Assembly (NCBI GenBank): GCA_949285555.1
Contig: CASDYG010000004.1
Location: forward strand, 93,066-157,065
Source: an uncultured Eubacteriales bacterium
GTDB taxonomy: Bacteria > Bacillota > Clostridia > Peptostreptococcales > Anaerovoracaceae
Direction of reading: 5' to 3'
Length of the DNA: 64,000 nucleotides
The notes beneath the pieces were generated by a model. It did no database searches. It was not told the origin of the DNA and saw nothing but the letters and a program-made list of their open reading frames with translations. Shown here piece by piece: positions 35,879-46,036 of this stretch. The position numbers and the translations under genes were made by a program. The first letter of the stretch is position 1; every line of letters begins with the position of its first letter.

Positions 35879-37695
35879 CTTTCCTCCAATAACTTAAGTA
35901 CCTTTTCCATTGCTTCCTGTGGTGTCATATCTGGCTGTGCTCCTGCGGTTGTCAGATGTCCACCACCACCTAGCTCTTCCATAATTAACTGTACATTTAC
36001 CTCTCCCAGAGATCTTGCACTTATTACGGTAACTCCTTCTTCTGTCATACCGGCAACAAATGAGGCCTTAACGCCCTTGACATTCAATAGCTCATCTGCA
36101 ACCTGAGAATGTATTACTGCCGCATCCAGATTTTTACCCTGACATATGGAAGTAGCAAATCCTCCATCGTGGAAAATCGCATCTGAAATACACTGAGCTC
36201 GCTTTTTAAATGCATCTATATCAGTTTGAAAGAACCTCTTAACTTCTGTTGTATCCGCCTTAGATCTCCTTAGAAAGGCTGCGGCTTCAAAGGTTCTAAC
36301 CCCAGTTTTTACTGCAAAACGATTGGTATCTATCGTCATTCCCGCAAGAAGTGCCTCTGCTTCAAGCTTAACAAGCATTTTTTTCTCACCCGAGTATTGT
36401 AGAATTTCCGTTACAAGCTCGGCTGTTGATGAAGCATATGATTCAAGTAGCGTCAGCGTTGCATTTTTTATATAGTCTTCTGCTCTTCTATGATGATCGA
36501 TTACAACTATTTTACTCGTCAGGTTAAGTGCCTCTGGGCAGTCAACATAACTAGCTCTATGAGTGTCTACTACCACAACGACATCTTTTTCATCAATCAT
36601 TTCCTTGGCTTTTTCAGCATCAATGAAGCTATAATCGCCCGTTTTCTCTGCTAGATCAAAGATATCCTTTAGTGAATTATTAACGTTACTTATTATGATG
36701 TGTGCCTTTTTATCACAGATCATAGCAAGCCTGTATATTCCAAGTGCGGCTCCAAACGAGTCCATATCTGCGGATCTATGACCCATAATAAAAACTCTGT
36801 CAGACTGTTTAATTAGCTGCATCAAGGCATGGCCAACAACTCTGGCTCTTCCTTTATTACTCTTTTCTACAGACTGATTTATACCGCCATAATAGTCCAC
36901 TTTGTTAGGAGATTTTACCACCGCTTGGTCTCCACCTCGGCCAAGGGCAAGCTCAAGTGCTGCCGTAGCATATTCCTGCGTCCTGTGATATGACTCTCCG
37001 TCTATACCTACACCAATACTAAGACTAATTGGAAAATCTGCATCTGTTTCAATAGTCTTTATATCCTCAAGCACGGAAAATTTATTTTCCCTCATACTTT
37101 CAAAGCTCTTATAAGGAATATATAATAAATAATGCTCATCTCTAATCTTATTTACTGCTGCATCAAAGGTTGCAGCCCACTCTCTAATTCTCTTATCTAC
37201 TTTTGTAGCAACAGGCATCCTATGCTCCGCTGATGTACTATTTACAAGCTCATCAAAATTATCAATTGTAATTTTACAAATGCATGCTTTCGATTCCTCG
37301 TATTGTCTCTCCAGCTGTGCATAGCTTGTTACATCCTGAAAGCTAATCAGATACAGTCTATTCTCTTGCAAACTTCCCTGTTCAGATTCATCTACATCAT
37401 TATCTAATTCTTTGCCACTGTCAAAAACTTCCGTATCTTCAGTGTTCCACATAGGCTGAAGCGATATAAGGAAGACCTTATCATTTCGATTTATTTTAAG
37501 CCCTTTCTTACCAGCTTCTATAAGTTCAGACATTCTCACGCCGGTAAGTGCATATATGTCCATATCTTCAATAGAATGGTACACGAAAACATCACCTATC
37601 TTGTCATTTGCACTTTTTATCTTTCCCTTGGCATTTACAAAACAGGCTGCAATAGGCATCATATCAATGTTAAAATTAAATTTATTTTCACTCAT
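35875..37695 (-). CDS. gdpP: GdpP-type c-di-AMP phosphodiesterase lacking membrane helices
   Basis: The domain order is PAS (residues about 10-80), degenerate GGDEF (about 140-265), then DHH and DHHA1 domains. The DHH part has MGHRSADMDSFGAALG, VVDTHR and VIDHHRRAEDYI, and near the end GGGGHLTTAGA. The family cleaves c-di-AMP. Known GdpP proteins begin with two membrane helices, but this one starts directly at the PAS domain. The frame has a TGA just upstream, and a good promoter with a predicted start site near 37746 leaves no room for a membrane segment. I use ATG 37693-37695. A TTG four codons upstream is the only alternative. Confidence 0.88.
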   Translation of the reverse strand: MSENKFNFNIDMMPIAACFVNAKGKIKSANDKIGDVFVYHSIEDMDIYALTGVRMSELIEAGKKGLKINRNDKVFLISLQPMWNTEDTEVFDSGKELDNDVDESEQGSLQENRLYLISFQDVTSYAQLERQYEESKACICKITIDNFDELVNSTSAEHRMPVATKVDKRIREWAATFDAAVNKIRDEHYLLYIPYKSFESMRENKFSVLEDIKTIETDADFPISLSIGVGIDGESYHRTQEYATAALELALGRGGDQAVVKSPNKVDYYGGINQSVEKSNKGRARVVGHALMQLIKQSDRVFIMGHRSADMDSFGAALGIYRLAMICDKKAHIIISNVNNSLKDIFDLAEKTGDYSFIDAEKAKEMIDEKDVVVVVDTHRASYVDCPEALNLTSKIVVIDHHRRAEDYIKNATLTLLESYASSTAELVTEILQYSGEKKMLVKLEAEALLAGMTIDTNRFAVKTGVRTFEAAAFLRRSKADTTEVKRFFQTDIDAFKKRAQCISDAIFHDGGFATSICQGKNLDAAVIHSQVADELLNVKGVKASFVAGMTEEGVTVISARSLGEVNVQLIMEELGGGGHLTTAGAQPDMTPQEAMEKVLKLLEER

Positions 37696-37753
37696 AATAC
37701 TTACCAAATTTCATCCCAATTTACGGGAATTAATTTTGAATATATGTTTTTAC

Positions 37754-37782
37754 ATTATACCATATCTAAGGCTTATTTTCAA
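37754..37782 (-). promoter_or_regulatory. Promoter of the gdpP-rplI-dnaB operon
   Basis: On the minus strand TTGAAA (37777-37782), a 17-base spacer and TATAAT (37754-37759). The 348-base gap between parB and gdpP otherwise holds only the parB terminator and AT-rich sequence. Confidence 0.7.
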
Positions 37783-37973
37783 CGAAATAGCCACCTCGCG
37801 TCCACTTTGGTTTTCGTAAAACTTTTATTTTTAAACATATTGAAATAATATGTTCTACGAAATACTGTTAGAGGAAATATCTAATTATAAAAATATAGTC
37901 CCATGATTATCTTCCTTTATCTGCTGTATTAAAATGTATGATTTCAAATATAATAGTTTGCCCATATTTGCAC

Positions 37974-38002
37974 AAAAAAAGGATGCCAGCAGTTAGACAT
38001 CC
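37974..38002 (-). terminator. Terminator after parB
   Basis: On the minus strand GGATG and CATCC (38002-37998 and 37985-37981) form a short stem around a 12-base loop. A run of seven T follows (37980-37974). Confidence 0.6.
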
Positions 38003-38056
38003 GTTATTATCTAAGCAAAGCTTTTATATATCTTAAGCAAAATTTAAAATTCCTGT

Positions 38057-38959
38057 CTATAAGTTTAAGCTCCTCATCATATCTATAATTCTGTTTAAAT
38101 CCTCATCTCCAAAGAAGTCGATTTCAAGAGTGCCCTTCTTCCCCTTTTTTACAATTGTTACCTTGGTTCCAAAAAGCTCTTTAAGTTCACTTTCCACTTT
38201 TAAGACGTCCGGTGATTTCACCTTTTTAGCAGGCCTGCTCTTTTTTGATTTTTGAGAAGCTCCGTATCCTTCCACATCACGAACAGTCAGACCTTTTTCG
38301 ATAATCTCTATACATAGCCTTTCCTGTTCATCTTTGTTTTTTAATGCCAATAACGCCCTTCCGTGTCCCGAACTTATTTTATTGTCGGAAATAGCCTGCT
38401 TTACATTGTCACTTAAATTTAATAGGCGAAGGGAATTTGCTATATATGATCTACTTTTACCTATAGCCTTTGCTACCTGCTCCTGCGTAAATCCGTGCTT
38501 ATTTATAATTTGACCTAAACCCTCTGCTTCTTCAATGGGATTCAAATCTTCCCTTTGCAGGTTTTCTACTATGGCAATAACCATATTTTCTTCATCGGAA
38601 AAACTTTTTATGATTACAGGTACCTTTTTCAGACCGGCAAGCCTTGATGCTCTCCATCTTCGTTCTCCTGCCACAAGCTCATACGACCTATCAGCTTGCT
38701 TTTGTACAATTAGCGGCTGTATTACTCCGTAGGTCGTAATGGAATTTGCCAGCTCATTTAGTGCTTCATCATTAAAAATCTTTCGAGGTTGAAATCTGTT
38801 AGGTTTGATGTAGTCTATATCCAAATATGTGACTACATTTTCAGCAATCAAATCTCGTTCTTTTTCCCCAGCACCACTGGTTCTTCTTTCCTCTACAGGA
38901 ACCTGTACTTGGAAAAGGGCATCAATTCCTCTGCCTAGTCCACTCTTTTTTTTGCTCAT
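38057..38959 (-). CDS. parB: ParB/Spo0J chromosome partitioning protein
   Basis: This 300-residue CTPase and parS-binding clamp has the start KKSGLGRGIDALF typical of chromosomal ParB. The CTP-binding motif is ELVAGERRWRASRLAGL near residue 95. A helix-turn-helix (FTQEQVAKAIGKSRSYIANSLRLL) and a C-terminal dimer region follow. Three parS sites are present nearby. It overlaps parA by four bases. Confidence 0.95.
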   Translation of the reverse strand: MSKKKSGLGRGIDALFQVQVPVEERRTSGAGEKERDLIAENVVTYLDIDYIKPNRFQPRKIFNDEALNELANSITTYGVIQPLIVQKQADRSYELVAGERRWRASRLAGLKKVPVIIKSFSDEENMVIAIVENLQREDLNPIEEAEGLGQIINKHGFTQEQVAKAIGKSRSYIANSLRLLNLSDNVKQAISDNKISSGHGRALLALKNKDEQERLCIEIIEKGLTVRDVEGYGASQKSKKSRPAKKVKSPDVLKVESELKELFGTKVTIVKKGKKGTLEIDFFGDEDLNRIIDMMRSLNL

Positions 38960-39726
38960 CCTTCACTCCTTTTTAGAAACTCATGAGCAAAGGCTCTATA
39001 TGCTTCAGCACCCTTTGATTTAGGATCATATTCAGTAATAGGAAGTCCATAGCTTGGAGCTTCAGCTAATCTTATATTTCTAGGTATCACTGTTGAATAA
39101 ACCTTTGAACCAAAATATTTTTTCACCTCTTGGACAACCTGTGCCGACAGATTAGTCCTTCCGTCAAACATGCTAAGAATTACACCCTCTATTTCCAGAC
39201 TGCTATTTAAATTCTGCCTAACTAAATTTATGGTACTGATTAACTGACTTACACCTTCTAACGCATAGAATTCACACTGTATAGGTATCAGTACACCTTC
39301 TACTGCCGTGAGAGAATTAAGTGTAAGAAGTCCCAGCGATGGAGGGCAATCAATAAATATATAGTCATATTGTCCTCTTACCTTATCAATGGCTCTTTTT
39401 AATCTTTTTTCTCTACCTTCCAGTACCACAAGTTCAATTTCGGCACCTGCTAAATCTACACTTCCTGGAATTAAATCAAGCCCTTCTACAGATGTATGCA
39501 TTATAGCTTTTTCTGTAGGAAAATCGTTCTCTATTAGAAGCTCATAAACAGTATACTCTAAATTTCGTTTGGAAATTCCCATTCCACTCGTTGTATTTCC
39601 TTGAGGATCTATATCCAGCATCAAAACCTTTTTTCCAAGCAGGGCTAATGACGCTCCCAGATTTATATTGGTGGTAGTCTTACCTACTCCACCCTTTTGA
39701 TTAAATATAGCTATTGCTTTTCCCAA
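38956..39726 (-). CDS. parA: ParA/Soj chromosome partitioning ATPase
   Basis: This 256-residue deviant Walker ATPase has FNQKGGVGKTTTNINLG at residue 7, DIDPQGN near 40 and FIDCPPSLGLLTLN near 125. It pairs with ParB to position origins. The 77-base gap between rsmG and parA contains a parS site, which suggests that ParB may influence its own operon. Confidence 0.95.
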   Translation of the reverse strand: MGKAIAIFNQKGGVGKTTTNINLGASLALLGKKVLMLDIDPQGNTTSGMGISKRNLEYTVYELLIENDFPTEKAIMHTSVEGLDLIPGSVDLAGAEIELVVLEGREKRLKRAIDKVRGQYDYIFIDCPPSLGLLTLNSLTAVEGVLIPIQCEFYALEGVSQLISTINLVRQNLNSSLEIEGVILSMFDGRTNLSAQVVQEVKKYFGSKVYSTVIPRNIRLAEAPSYGLPITEYDPKSKGAEAYRAFAHEFLKRSEG

Positions 39727-39785
39727 AACAACCTCCCAAATTACACTACATTTAATTATACCCTTTATTCATATTTTTTCAATAG

Positions 39786-39801
39786 TGTTTCATATGAAAC
39801 A
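39786..39801. other. parS site 1
   Basis: TGTTTCATATGAAACA is a perfect palindrome that differs from the Firmicutes parS consensus TGTTTCACGTGAAACA only at the two central positions. It lies between parA and rsmG. Confidence 0.8.
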
Positions 39802-39803
39802 TT

Positions 39804-40493
39804 TTATCTAATAATCAAAAAACTCCTTGAATTTTCAAGTAGTTTAAACTTTTTAATATCCCATGATAAATTGTGTTTTTTTAGTTTTTTTTCAGCTTTT
39901 TCTATCTCTTCATCTACGCTAGGCCCCTTATAACTTATCATCAATCCCCTATCAGTTACATAAGGAGTCATATAATCAATTAATTTATCAACCTGTGTAA
40001 CAGCTCTACTGGTTACAATATCAAATTCTTTATATAGTTTATCATTCGGTCTAATTTCTTCAGCTCTTCCATGAATAAGATTTACATTATTGATATTTAA
40101 TATATTTAGACCTTTTTCTATAACAGATAATTTCTTTCTAACACTATCCAACAACGTAAAGTTCCAATTATCCATAACTATAGCAAGTGGTACTCCCGGA
40201 AAGCCTCCACCTGTGCCTATATCAATAACTTTAATATTATGTTTCACATGAAACATTTCTTCGTAGTTTTTATGTAAAAGCTCAATTAAAAGTATAGAAT
40301 CAATAATATGCTTTATCAAAAATTCATCTTTATTTTTGATAGATGTGACATTTATCCTCGTATTCCAATCTAAGATATGCTCCATGTATAATATGAGTTT
40401 TTCTTTTTTTTCGTCATTAATATACTTACCAGAGATTGGAAGATATTTTTCAATCAGCATATTTAATGTTAAAATATCTGCTTCTTTAGTCAT
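39804..40493 (-). CDS. rsmG: 16S rRNA (guanine527-N7)-methyltransferase
   Basis: This 229-residue SAM-dependent enzyme has motif I DIGTGGGFPGVPLAIV (near residue 95), NVNLIHGRAEEI and VTSRAVTQVDKLIDY. It is in the conserved mnmE-mnmG-rsmG-parA-parB order. A parS site lies within its coding sequence. Confidence 0.95.
   Translation of the reverse strand: MTKEADILTLNMLIEKYLPISGKYINDEKKEKLILYMEHILDWNTRINVTSIKNKDEFLIKHIIDSILLIELLHKNYEEMFHVKHNIKVIDIGTGGGFPGVPLAIVMDNWNFTLLDSVRKKLSVIEKGLNILNINNVNLIHGRAEEIRPNDKLYKEFDIVTSRAVTQVDKLIDYMTPYVTDRGLMISYKGPSVDEEIEKAEKKLKKHNLSWDIKKFKLLENSRSFLIIR
40240..40255. other. parS site 2 (inside rsmG)
   Basis: TGTTTCACATGAAACA differs by one base from the consensus parS. 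It lies in the rsmG coding sequence. Confidence 0.85.
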
Positions 40494-40495
40494 AC

Positions 40496-42355
40496 TTAGC
40501 TCCTGGCTTTCTTCTCTAGATAAATTAATAGAACATTTATATCTGCTGGTGATACACCTGAAATTCTAGCTGCTTGTCCTATTGATTGCGGTCTTATTTC
40601 TTCCAGTTTCTGAACAGCCTCAATTCTTAAATTGCTAATTTTATTATAGTTTATCCCTTCTGGAATTTTTTTATTTTCAAGCTTTTTAAATCTTTCAACC
40701 TGCTGTAGCTGCTTTCTAATATAACCGTCATATTTAACTTCTACCTCAACTGATATTCTTTCATGATATGACAGGTTTGGTATATATGTTAAATCAGCTA
40801 AATTAGAATAGTTAATCTGAGGGCGTTTAAGTAGATCATACAAGCTTATGCTTTTTTCTACTCTTGTAGTATTGAGATTTTCAAGGAAATCATTTACCTC
40901 AGATGGTTTTAATAATGTATTTTTTAATCTGTTTATTTCTTTTTCTACAATATCTTTACTTTTTAAATATTTTTCATACCTTTTCTCATCTACAAGACCT
41001 GCTCTAAAACCTATTTCTGTTAATCTTCTGTCTGCATTATCCTGCCTTAAAAGCAATCTATATTCCGCCCTGCTCGTCATAATTCTATAAGGCTCATTTG
41101 TTCCTTTTGTTACCATGTCATCTATTAAAACCCCAATGTAAGCCTCATCCCTGCCAAGGACTAACGGCTCCTTGTTGTTTATCATAAGATGTGCATTCAT
41201 TCCAGCTACAAGGCCTTGTGCTGCAGCTTCTTCATAACCCGAGCTTCCATTAAATTGGCCTGCGCAAAATATTCCTTTTATTTCCTTATATTCCAAGGTT
41301 TTTGTGAGCTGCAAAGGATCTATGCAATCGTACTCAATAGCGTAGGCAGGTCTGGTAATGAAAAGGTTTTCAAGGCCTGGGATTGTCTTGTAAAAATCTT
41401 CCTGTACATCCTCAGGCAGACTGCTTGACATACCCTGTATGTACATTTCTTCAGTTTCTAATCCTTCAGGTTCTATAAATGTCTGATGTCTTTCCTTATC
41501 AGCAAATCTATTTACTTTATCTTCAATAGATGGACAGTATCTTGGACCTATACCCTCTATTTGCCCTCCAAATAAAGCAGATCTGTGGAAATTATCCCTT
41601 ATCACCTGGTGTGTCGCTTCATTTGTATATGTAAGCCAGCATTTTACCTGATCCTTTTGGAGAAAATCATTCATAAATGAAAATGGTACTATCGTTTCAT
41701 CTCCATTTTGCTCTATCATTTTTGAAAAATCCAGACTGCTTGAAAGTACACGTGCAGGCGTACCAGTTTTAAATCTTCTAAGCTTCATACCTATTTCTTT
41801 TAGAGATTTAGATAACTGATTAGATGAAGAAAGTCCATTGGGACCAGCTTCAAAAACACCTTCTCCAATAAAAATTTTACTCCTTAAAAATGTACCTGTA
41901 GCAAGAACTAGTGCTTTGCAGCTATAAAATTGATTAGTTATGGTTCTTATACCTTTTAAGCTTTTGTTATCTACTACAATTTCCTTAACTTCACATTGAT
42001 AAATGCGTAAATTTTTCTGTTTTTCTAGGGTTTTCTTCATTTCTATATGATAGGCATTTTTATCTGCTTGTGCCCTGAGCGAATGAACAGCCGGGCCTTT
42101 CGCAGTATTAAGCATCCTGCTCTGAATAAAGGTTTTATCAATATTTAAACCCATCTGACCACCAAGCGCATCTATTTCTCTTACCAGATGCCCCTTTCCG
42201 GTTCCACCTATTGACGGATTACAAGGCATCATCGCAATGGATTCAAGATTCGTAGTGAAAACACAAACACTACTTCCCATTCTACTTGCAGCAAGTGCAG
42301 CTTCACATCCTGCATGACCAGCACCAATGACAATAATATCGAAATTATTCTTCAA
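40496..42355 (-). CDS. mnmG: tRNA uridine-5-carboxymethylaminomethyl modification enzyme MnmG
   Basis: MnmG (GidA) works with MnmE to modify the wobble uridine of several tRNAs. The FAD site is [19 protein letters not shown] at the N-terminus. The MnmG signature [11 protein letters not shown], the segment [20 protein letters not shown] and the C-terminal [16 protein letters not shown] are all present. At 619 residues it is full length. Confidence 0.97.
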   Translation of the reverse strand: MKNNFDIIVIGAGHAGCEAALAASRMGSSVCVFTTNLESIAMMPCNPSIGGTGKGHLVREIDALGGQMGLNIDKTFIQSRMLNTAKGPAVHSLRAQADKNAYHIEMKKTLEKQKNLRIYQCEVKEIVVDNKSLKGIRTITNQFYSCKALVLATGTFLRSKIFIGEGVFEAGPNGLSSSNQLSKSLKEIGMKLRRFKTGTPARVLSSSLDFSKMIEQNGDETIVPFSFMNDFLQKDQVKCWLTYTNEATHQVIRDNFHRSALFGGQIEGIGPRYCPSIEDKVNRFADKERHQTFIEPEGLETEEMYIQGMSSSLPEDVQEDFYKTIPGLENLFITRPAYAIEYDCIDPLQLTKTLEYKEIKGIFCAGQFNGSSGYEEAAAQGLVAGMNAHLMINNKEPLVLGRDEAYIGVLIDDMVTKGTNEPYRIMTSRAEYRLLLRQDNADRRLTEIGFRAGLVDEKRYEKYLKSKDIVEKEINRLKNTLLKPSEVNDFLENLNTTRVEKSISLYDLLKRPQINYSNLADLTYIPNLSYHERISVEVEVKYDGYIRKQLQQVERFKKLENKKIPEGINYNKISNLRIEAVQKLEEIRPQSIGQAARISGVSPADINVLLIYLEKKARS

Positions 42356-42365
42356 AATTCACCCC

Positions 42366-43769
42366 TTATTTACCTAAACAAAATCTTTCAAATACCTTAT
42401 CTATGATATCTATTGATGCATTTTCTCCTATAATTTCTAATATGCTTTCATATGCATGATTTATATCTATTTCAACTATTTCAAGTGGTTCAGAATTTTC
42501 TATTAGAGTAATTGCGTCCTTCATAGATGAAATTGCGGCAGATAAGCTTTCTTTATGTCGCTCATTTATATAAAGATTAGTTAGACTCTTTTCCACAATG
42601 TTAGTATTTTTAATTTTATTACTTATTATATCCTTAAGCTTATCAATGCCTAAAAGCTCTTTACTAGATACTCTAACAATATCTATATCATAGTTTACAA
42701 GCACATCATATATTTGCTTTTCATCTAGTTTACTGTTTAAATCATCCTTTGTTATAACTATAATAGTATCCTTGTTTTTGCAATTTTCCAAAATATGAAT
42801 ATCTTCAGCCGTAAGCTCCATACTCCCATCAAGCAATACAAGTACAAGTTCCGATTTATTAAATGCTTCCTTAGACTTCTCTATGCCTATTTTTTCAATA
42901 TAGTCTGAGGCTTCTCTTATTCCAGCAGTATCTACAAGTGTGACTTTATTACCATCAATTTGCAAATTCACTTCTATTAAATCTCGTGTAGTTCCGGCAA
43001 TATCCGTAACAATAGCTCTATCCTCTCCAACAAGCGAATTCATAAGAGCAGACTTTCCCACATTAGGCCTTCCTACTAATGCAATGTTATATCCTTCTCT
43101 TACTATTTTACTTCTTTCATAAGTGTTATATAGCTTATTAACATCTACCAATATATTTTGCAAATCTTCAAGCAACTTGCTATAAACAACCTCTTCTATA
43201 TCTTCATCAGGATAATCTATATTAACTGTAATATTTACTAAAATATCTATAAATTTATCTCTTACATTTTTTATGTAATCTGAAAGGCTTCCATTTAATT
43301 GGTCCACAGCTATATTAAAAGATGAATCAGAGCTTGCATTTATAATATCCATAATTGCTTCAGCCTGACTTAAGTCTATTCTGCCATTTAAAAAAGCTCT
43401 TCTCGTAAATTCACCCGGTTGAGCAATTCTTGCTCCATTAGATATAACAAGAGAAAGAATATTGTCCATTGCAATTCTTCCTCCGTGTCCGTTTATTTCT
43501 ATAACATCTTCACCTGTAAAACTATGTGGTCCTTGCATAAATGATACAAGCACCTCGTCTATTATTTTATCATTATCCATGATACGTCCATAAGATAGAT
43601 AGCGGTTTTTTATGCCACCATTTTTTTTACTAGGCTTAAAAATTTTATTAGCAATTTCCTTACTTTTTTTGCCGCTTATCCTAATAATACCTATGCCTCC
43701 ATTTCCTGGTGGAGTGGCTAAAGCAGCTATTGTTTCATGTGAAACACCTATTTTATCAATGTTATTCAT
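42366..43769 (-). CDS. mnmE: tRNA modification GTPase MnmE
   Basis: MnmE (TrmE) is the GTPase partner of MnmG. The N-terminal tetrahydrofolate-binding part begins IAALATPPGNGGIGIIRISG. The G domain has GRPNVGKSALMNSL, VTDIAGTTRD, DTAGIR and TKDD. The C-terminal catalytic Cys is in FCLGK. I start at ATG 43767-43769, six bases after GGGA. Another ATG two codons and a TTG four codons upstream are also in frame. A parS site overlaps codons 8-13 or so. Confidence 0.95.
   Translation of the reverse strand: MNNIDKIGVSHETIAALATPPGNGGIGIIRISGKKSKEIANKIFKPSKKNGGIKNRYLSYGRIMDNDKIIDEVLVSFMQGPHSFTGEDVIEINGHGGRIAMDNILSLVISNGARIAQPGEFTRRAFLNGRIDLSQAEAIMDIINASSDSSFNIAVDQLNGSLSDYIKNVRDKFIDILVNITVNIDYPDEDIEEVVYSKLLEDLQNILVDVNKLYNTYERSKIVREGYNIALVGRPNVGKSALMNSLVGEDRAIVTDIAGTTRDLIEVNLQIDGNKVTLVDTAGIREASDYIEKIGIEKSKEAFNKSELVLVLLDGSMELTAEDIHILENCKNKDTIIVITKDDLNSKLDEKQIYDVLVNYDIDIVRVSSKELLGIDKLKDIISNKIKNTNIVEKSLTNLYINERHKESLSAAISSMKDAITLIENSEPLEIVEIDINHAYESILEIIGENASIDIIDKVFERFCLGK
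43731..43746. other. parS site 3 (5' end of mnmE)
   Basis: TGTTTCATGTGAAACA differs by one base from the consensus parS. It lies within the first codons of mnmE. Confidence 0.8.
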
Positions 43770-43788
43770 TTGCATTCCCAATAAATAA

Positions 43789-43805
43789 AGCCCGCTGAGC
43801 GGGCT
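43789..43805 (-). terminator. Hairpin between jag and mnmE
   Basis: AGCCCGCT/AGCGGGCT form a compact stem in the 39-base gap. On the minus strand it is followed by TTATTTATT, so it may partly terminate jag transcripts before mnmE. Confidence 0.6.
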
Positions 43806-43808
43806 AAA

Positions 43809-44729
43809 TTATTTTTTCTCAATAACAACCCTTCTATAAGGATCTTTACCTTCACTTCTTGTTGTTATTCTATTATTTTTTTGTAAAACTGTATGAATTA
43901 TTTTTCTTTCATAAGGATTCATAGGCTCAAGCTTAACTGCTCTGCCACTTCTTAGAACATTATTAGCAAGCCTCTGAGCTAATTTACATAATGTTATAGC
44001 TCTCTTTTTCCTATAATCCTCTGCATCAATTATTACTCTAATATATTCATGCTCTCCTTTATTAACAACCAAACTGGTTAAATATTGAATAGCATCTAAA
44101 GTTGATCCTCTTTTTCCAATAAGAGTGGATGTCTGGCTTCCTGAAGCTTCAATAAATACAGTATCTTCATTTGCTCTAGCTTTAAAGCTAACATCTATAT
44201 TCATTTTATCTGTTAACTCAGTTAAAAAATCAAGAGCAGGATGTTCTTCAACTGCTTCAAGCTCATCCCTATTAAAATCCGCAATTAATACAGCTGCTTC
44301 TGTTGATTCTTCTATTTCCATTCTCCTTTTATTTTTTCCGGTATCCAAATTTGGTTTTCTGAAAGGATTGGTAATAACGTAATCTGAGTCATCATTATCA
44401 TCTGCTTTATTAATTTCTTTTCCTGTTTTTGCTATATCCACATTTTCAGTTGATTTCTTTTCTTTCTTCATTGGATTAGCGATAGGTTTATCTTCATTAA
44501 CAGTTGAAATAACTTTATTTTCAAAATCCTTTTTTTCTTCTACTGTATCATTTTCATCTTTTAGAGTTACTCTAACTAATGCTAATTTGGAGCCTATTCC
44601 TAAAAACCCTCTCGAAGGTTCTTCCTTAACTTCAATATTTTCTATTTGCTCTCTAGTTGCATTTAATTCTTCAAGGGCAAGTTCAACTGCGGCGTCAACA
44701 CTTACTCCCCATTTTTCAGCAAACTTCAT
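43809..44729 (-). CDS. jag: Jag/KhpB RNA-binding protein
   Basis: This 306-residue protein has the Jag-N domain (WGVSVDAAVELALEELNA, residues 6-23, then RGFLGIGSKLALV). A long acidic and Lys-rich linker (about residues 60-150) follows, then KH (TSTLIGKRGSTLDAIQYL) and R3H (RVIIDAEDYRKKRAITL...PYERKIIHT) domains. It binds RNA and is linked to cell-wall growth in Gram-positives. It lies directly after yidC as is usual. Confidence 0.93.
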   Translation of the reverse strand: MKFAEKWGVSVDAAVELALEELNATREQIENIEVKEEPSRGFLGIGSKLALVRVTLKDENDTVEEKKDFENKVISTVNEDKPIANPMKKEKKSTENVDIAKTGKEINKADDNDDSDYVITNPFRKPNLDTGKNKRRMEIEESTEAAVLIADFNRDELEAVEEHPALDFLTELTDKMNIDVSFKARANEDTVFIEASGSQTSTLIGKRGSTLDAIQYLTSLVVNKGEHEYIRVIIDAEDYRKKRAITLCKLAQRLANNVLRSGRAVKLEPMNPYERKIIHTVLQKNNRITTRSEGKDPYRRVVIEKK

Positions 44730-44740
44730 ATTTCCTCCAA

Positions 44741-45436
44741 CTATGCTCTCTTTTTCTTATTCTTTTCTAAGTTTTTTCTGAGCTTATTAAATCTGAAGTT
44801 AAAACCGATTTGCACTACCTGACCAATAAACCAGTATACCGCAAGTCCAGCAGGATATGATCTTGCAAGCCATAGTATCATAATTGGAAAAACATATTTC
44901 ATTATGTTCATCATTCCCTGACTTTGACCTGCCATAGCTGGATTACTCTGACTATTTAAGAAAAATGAAAGAAATGTTGCCAGTGCAGCTAATATTGGTA
45001 ATATCCAAAGGTCTGGCTGACTTAAATCCCTCACCCATAAAAATTGCTCATGTATTGCAAATACCATTTTTTCAGATGTTAAATAAGCAAGAGGTGTTCT
45101 TAGTAATGAAAAGAGTCCCATAATAACTATCATCTGAATAAACATAGGTAGACAACCACCAGCTGGATTTATACCACTTTCACTATAAAGCTCTGCCGTT
45201 TTTTCTCTTAAAAGAGCAGGCTCATTAGCATATTTTCGTTGTAATTCCTTCATTTTAGGTTGTAAATCTGCCATTCCAGCAGTAGAAAGAATCTGCTTTT
45301 TATAAAGTGGGTATAAAGCAAGCTTAATGATTACAGTTACAATTATCAAACTTAATCCATAGCTTCCAATAAAACCATAAATAGTCTTTAGAAGCCATGC
45401 AAGTGGTAATACTACTATGCCAAAAATTTTTGTCAT
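44741..45436 (-). CDS. yidC: YidC/Oxa1 family membrane protein insertase
   Basis: This 231-residue insertase has five helices. The conserved positive residue in the groove falls near SLIIVTVIIKLALYPLYKKQ. The cytoplasmic hairpin ADLQPKMKELQRKYAN and GGCLPMFIQMIVIMGLF are diagnostic. There is no lipoprotein signal peptide at the N-terminus, unlike SpoIIIJ of Bacillus. A basic C-terminal tail (KNLEKNKKKRA) fits ribosome contact. Confidence 0.93.
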   Translation of the reverse strand: MTKIFGIVVLPLAWLLKTIYGFIGSYGLSLIIVTVIIKLALYPLYKKQILSTAGMADLQPKMKELQRKYANEPALLREKTAELYSESGINPAGGCLPMFIQMIVIMGLFSLLRTPLAYLTSEKMVFAIHEQFLWVRDLSQPDLWILPILAALATFLSFFLNSQSNPAMAGQSQGMMNIMKYVFPIMILWLARSYPAGLAVYWFIGQVVQIGFNFRFNKLRKNLEKNKKKRA

Positions 45437-45449
45437 ATTTTATTCCTTC

Positions 45450-45692
45450 CTATTTTAAAGGATCATAACCTCCCTTATTCCAAGGATGGCATCTTAAAAT
45501 TCTCTTGACACCTAGATAACTTCCTTTTAAAATTCCATATTTTTGAAGTGCCTGTATAAAATACTGTGAGCATGTAGGATAAAAAATACAATTTTTACCT
45601 ATTAATGGTGAAATAAAGCTCTGATAAAATTTTATTAAGCAAACTAATGGGAAAATTATTATATTTTTTAAAATATTTCTAATTTTTTTCAT
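45450..45692 (-). CDS. yidD: Membrane protein insertion efficiency factor YidD
   Basis: This 80-residue protein has the YidD core [32 protein letters not shown], with conserved Cys, and [12 protein letters not shown] at the end. Its start overlaps rnpA by 14 bases. The rpmH-rnpA-yidD-yidC order is conserved in bacteria. Confidence 0.95.
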   Translation of the reverse strand: MKKIRNILKNIIIFPLVCLIKFYQSFISPLIGKNCIFYPTCSQYFIQALQKYGILKGSYLGVKRILRCHPWNKGGYDPLK

Positions 45693-46032
45693 ATTTCTTA
45701 ATACTTAATTCACTTCGTTTTAAAGCTCTTTTCATAGATTTTTCTACATCTATTTGTTTACAACCAACTATCTTATTTCTTGCTATAAAAATCATATCAT
45801 ATCCTGTAATTATATTGTTTTTTAGGTTGCGATATGACTCTTTCATCAATCTTCTAGCCCTGTTTCTAAGCACACTATTTCCAACTTTTTTACTGGCTAA
45901 AAAACCAACTCTATTTATCTGTTTGTAATTTTTTCTGTAAAAAAAAACTATATATTGCTCACCTAAAGATTTTCCTTTTTTATAAACAATAGAAAAATCT
46001 TCATTTTTTCTGAGAATTTCTTCTTTATGCAT
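45679..46032 (-). CDS. rnpA: Ribonuclease P protein component
   Basis: This 117-residue basic protein assists the RNase P RNA in trimming tRNA 5' ends. [46 protein letters not shown] (the RNR motif) and [10 protein letters not shown] are the conserved parts. It begins four bases after rpmH. Confidence 0.95.
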   Translation of the reverse strand: MHKEEILRKNEDFSIVYKKGKSLGEQYIVFFYRKNYKQINRVGFLASKKVGNSVLRNRARRLMKESYRNLKNNIITGYDMIFIARNKIVGCKQIDVEKSMKRALKRSELSIKKYEKN

Positions 46033-46036
46033 GACC

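Noticed and set aside
41189-41428. Plus-strand frames opposite mnmG and mnmE
   Set aside because: They are shadows of conserved housekeeping genes on the other strand.
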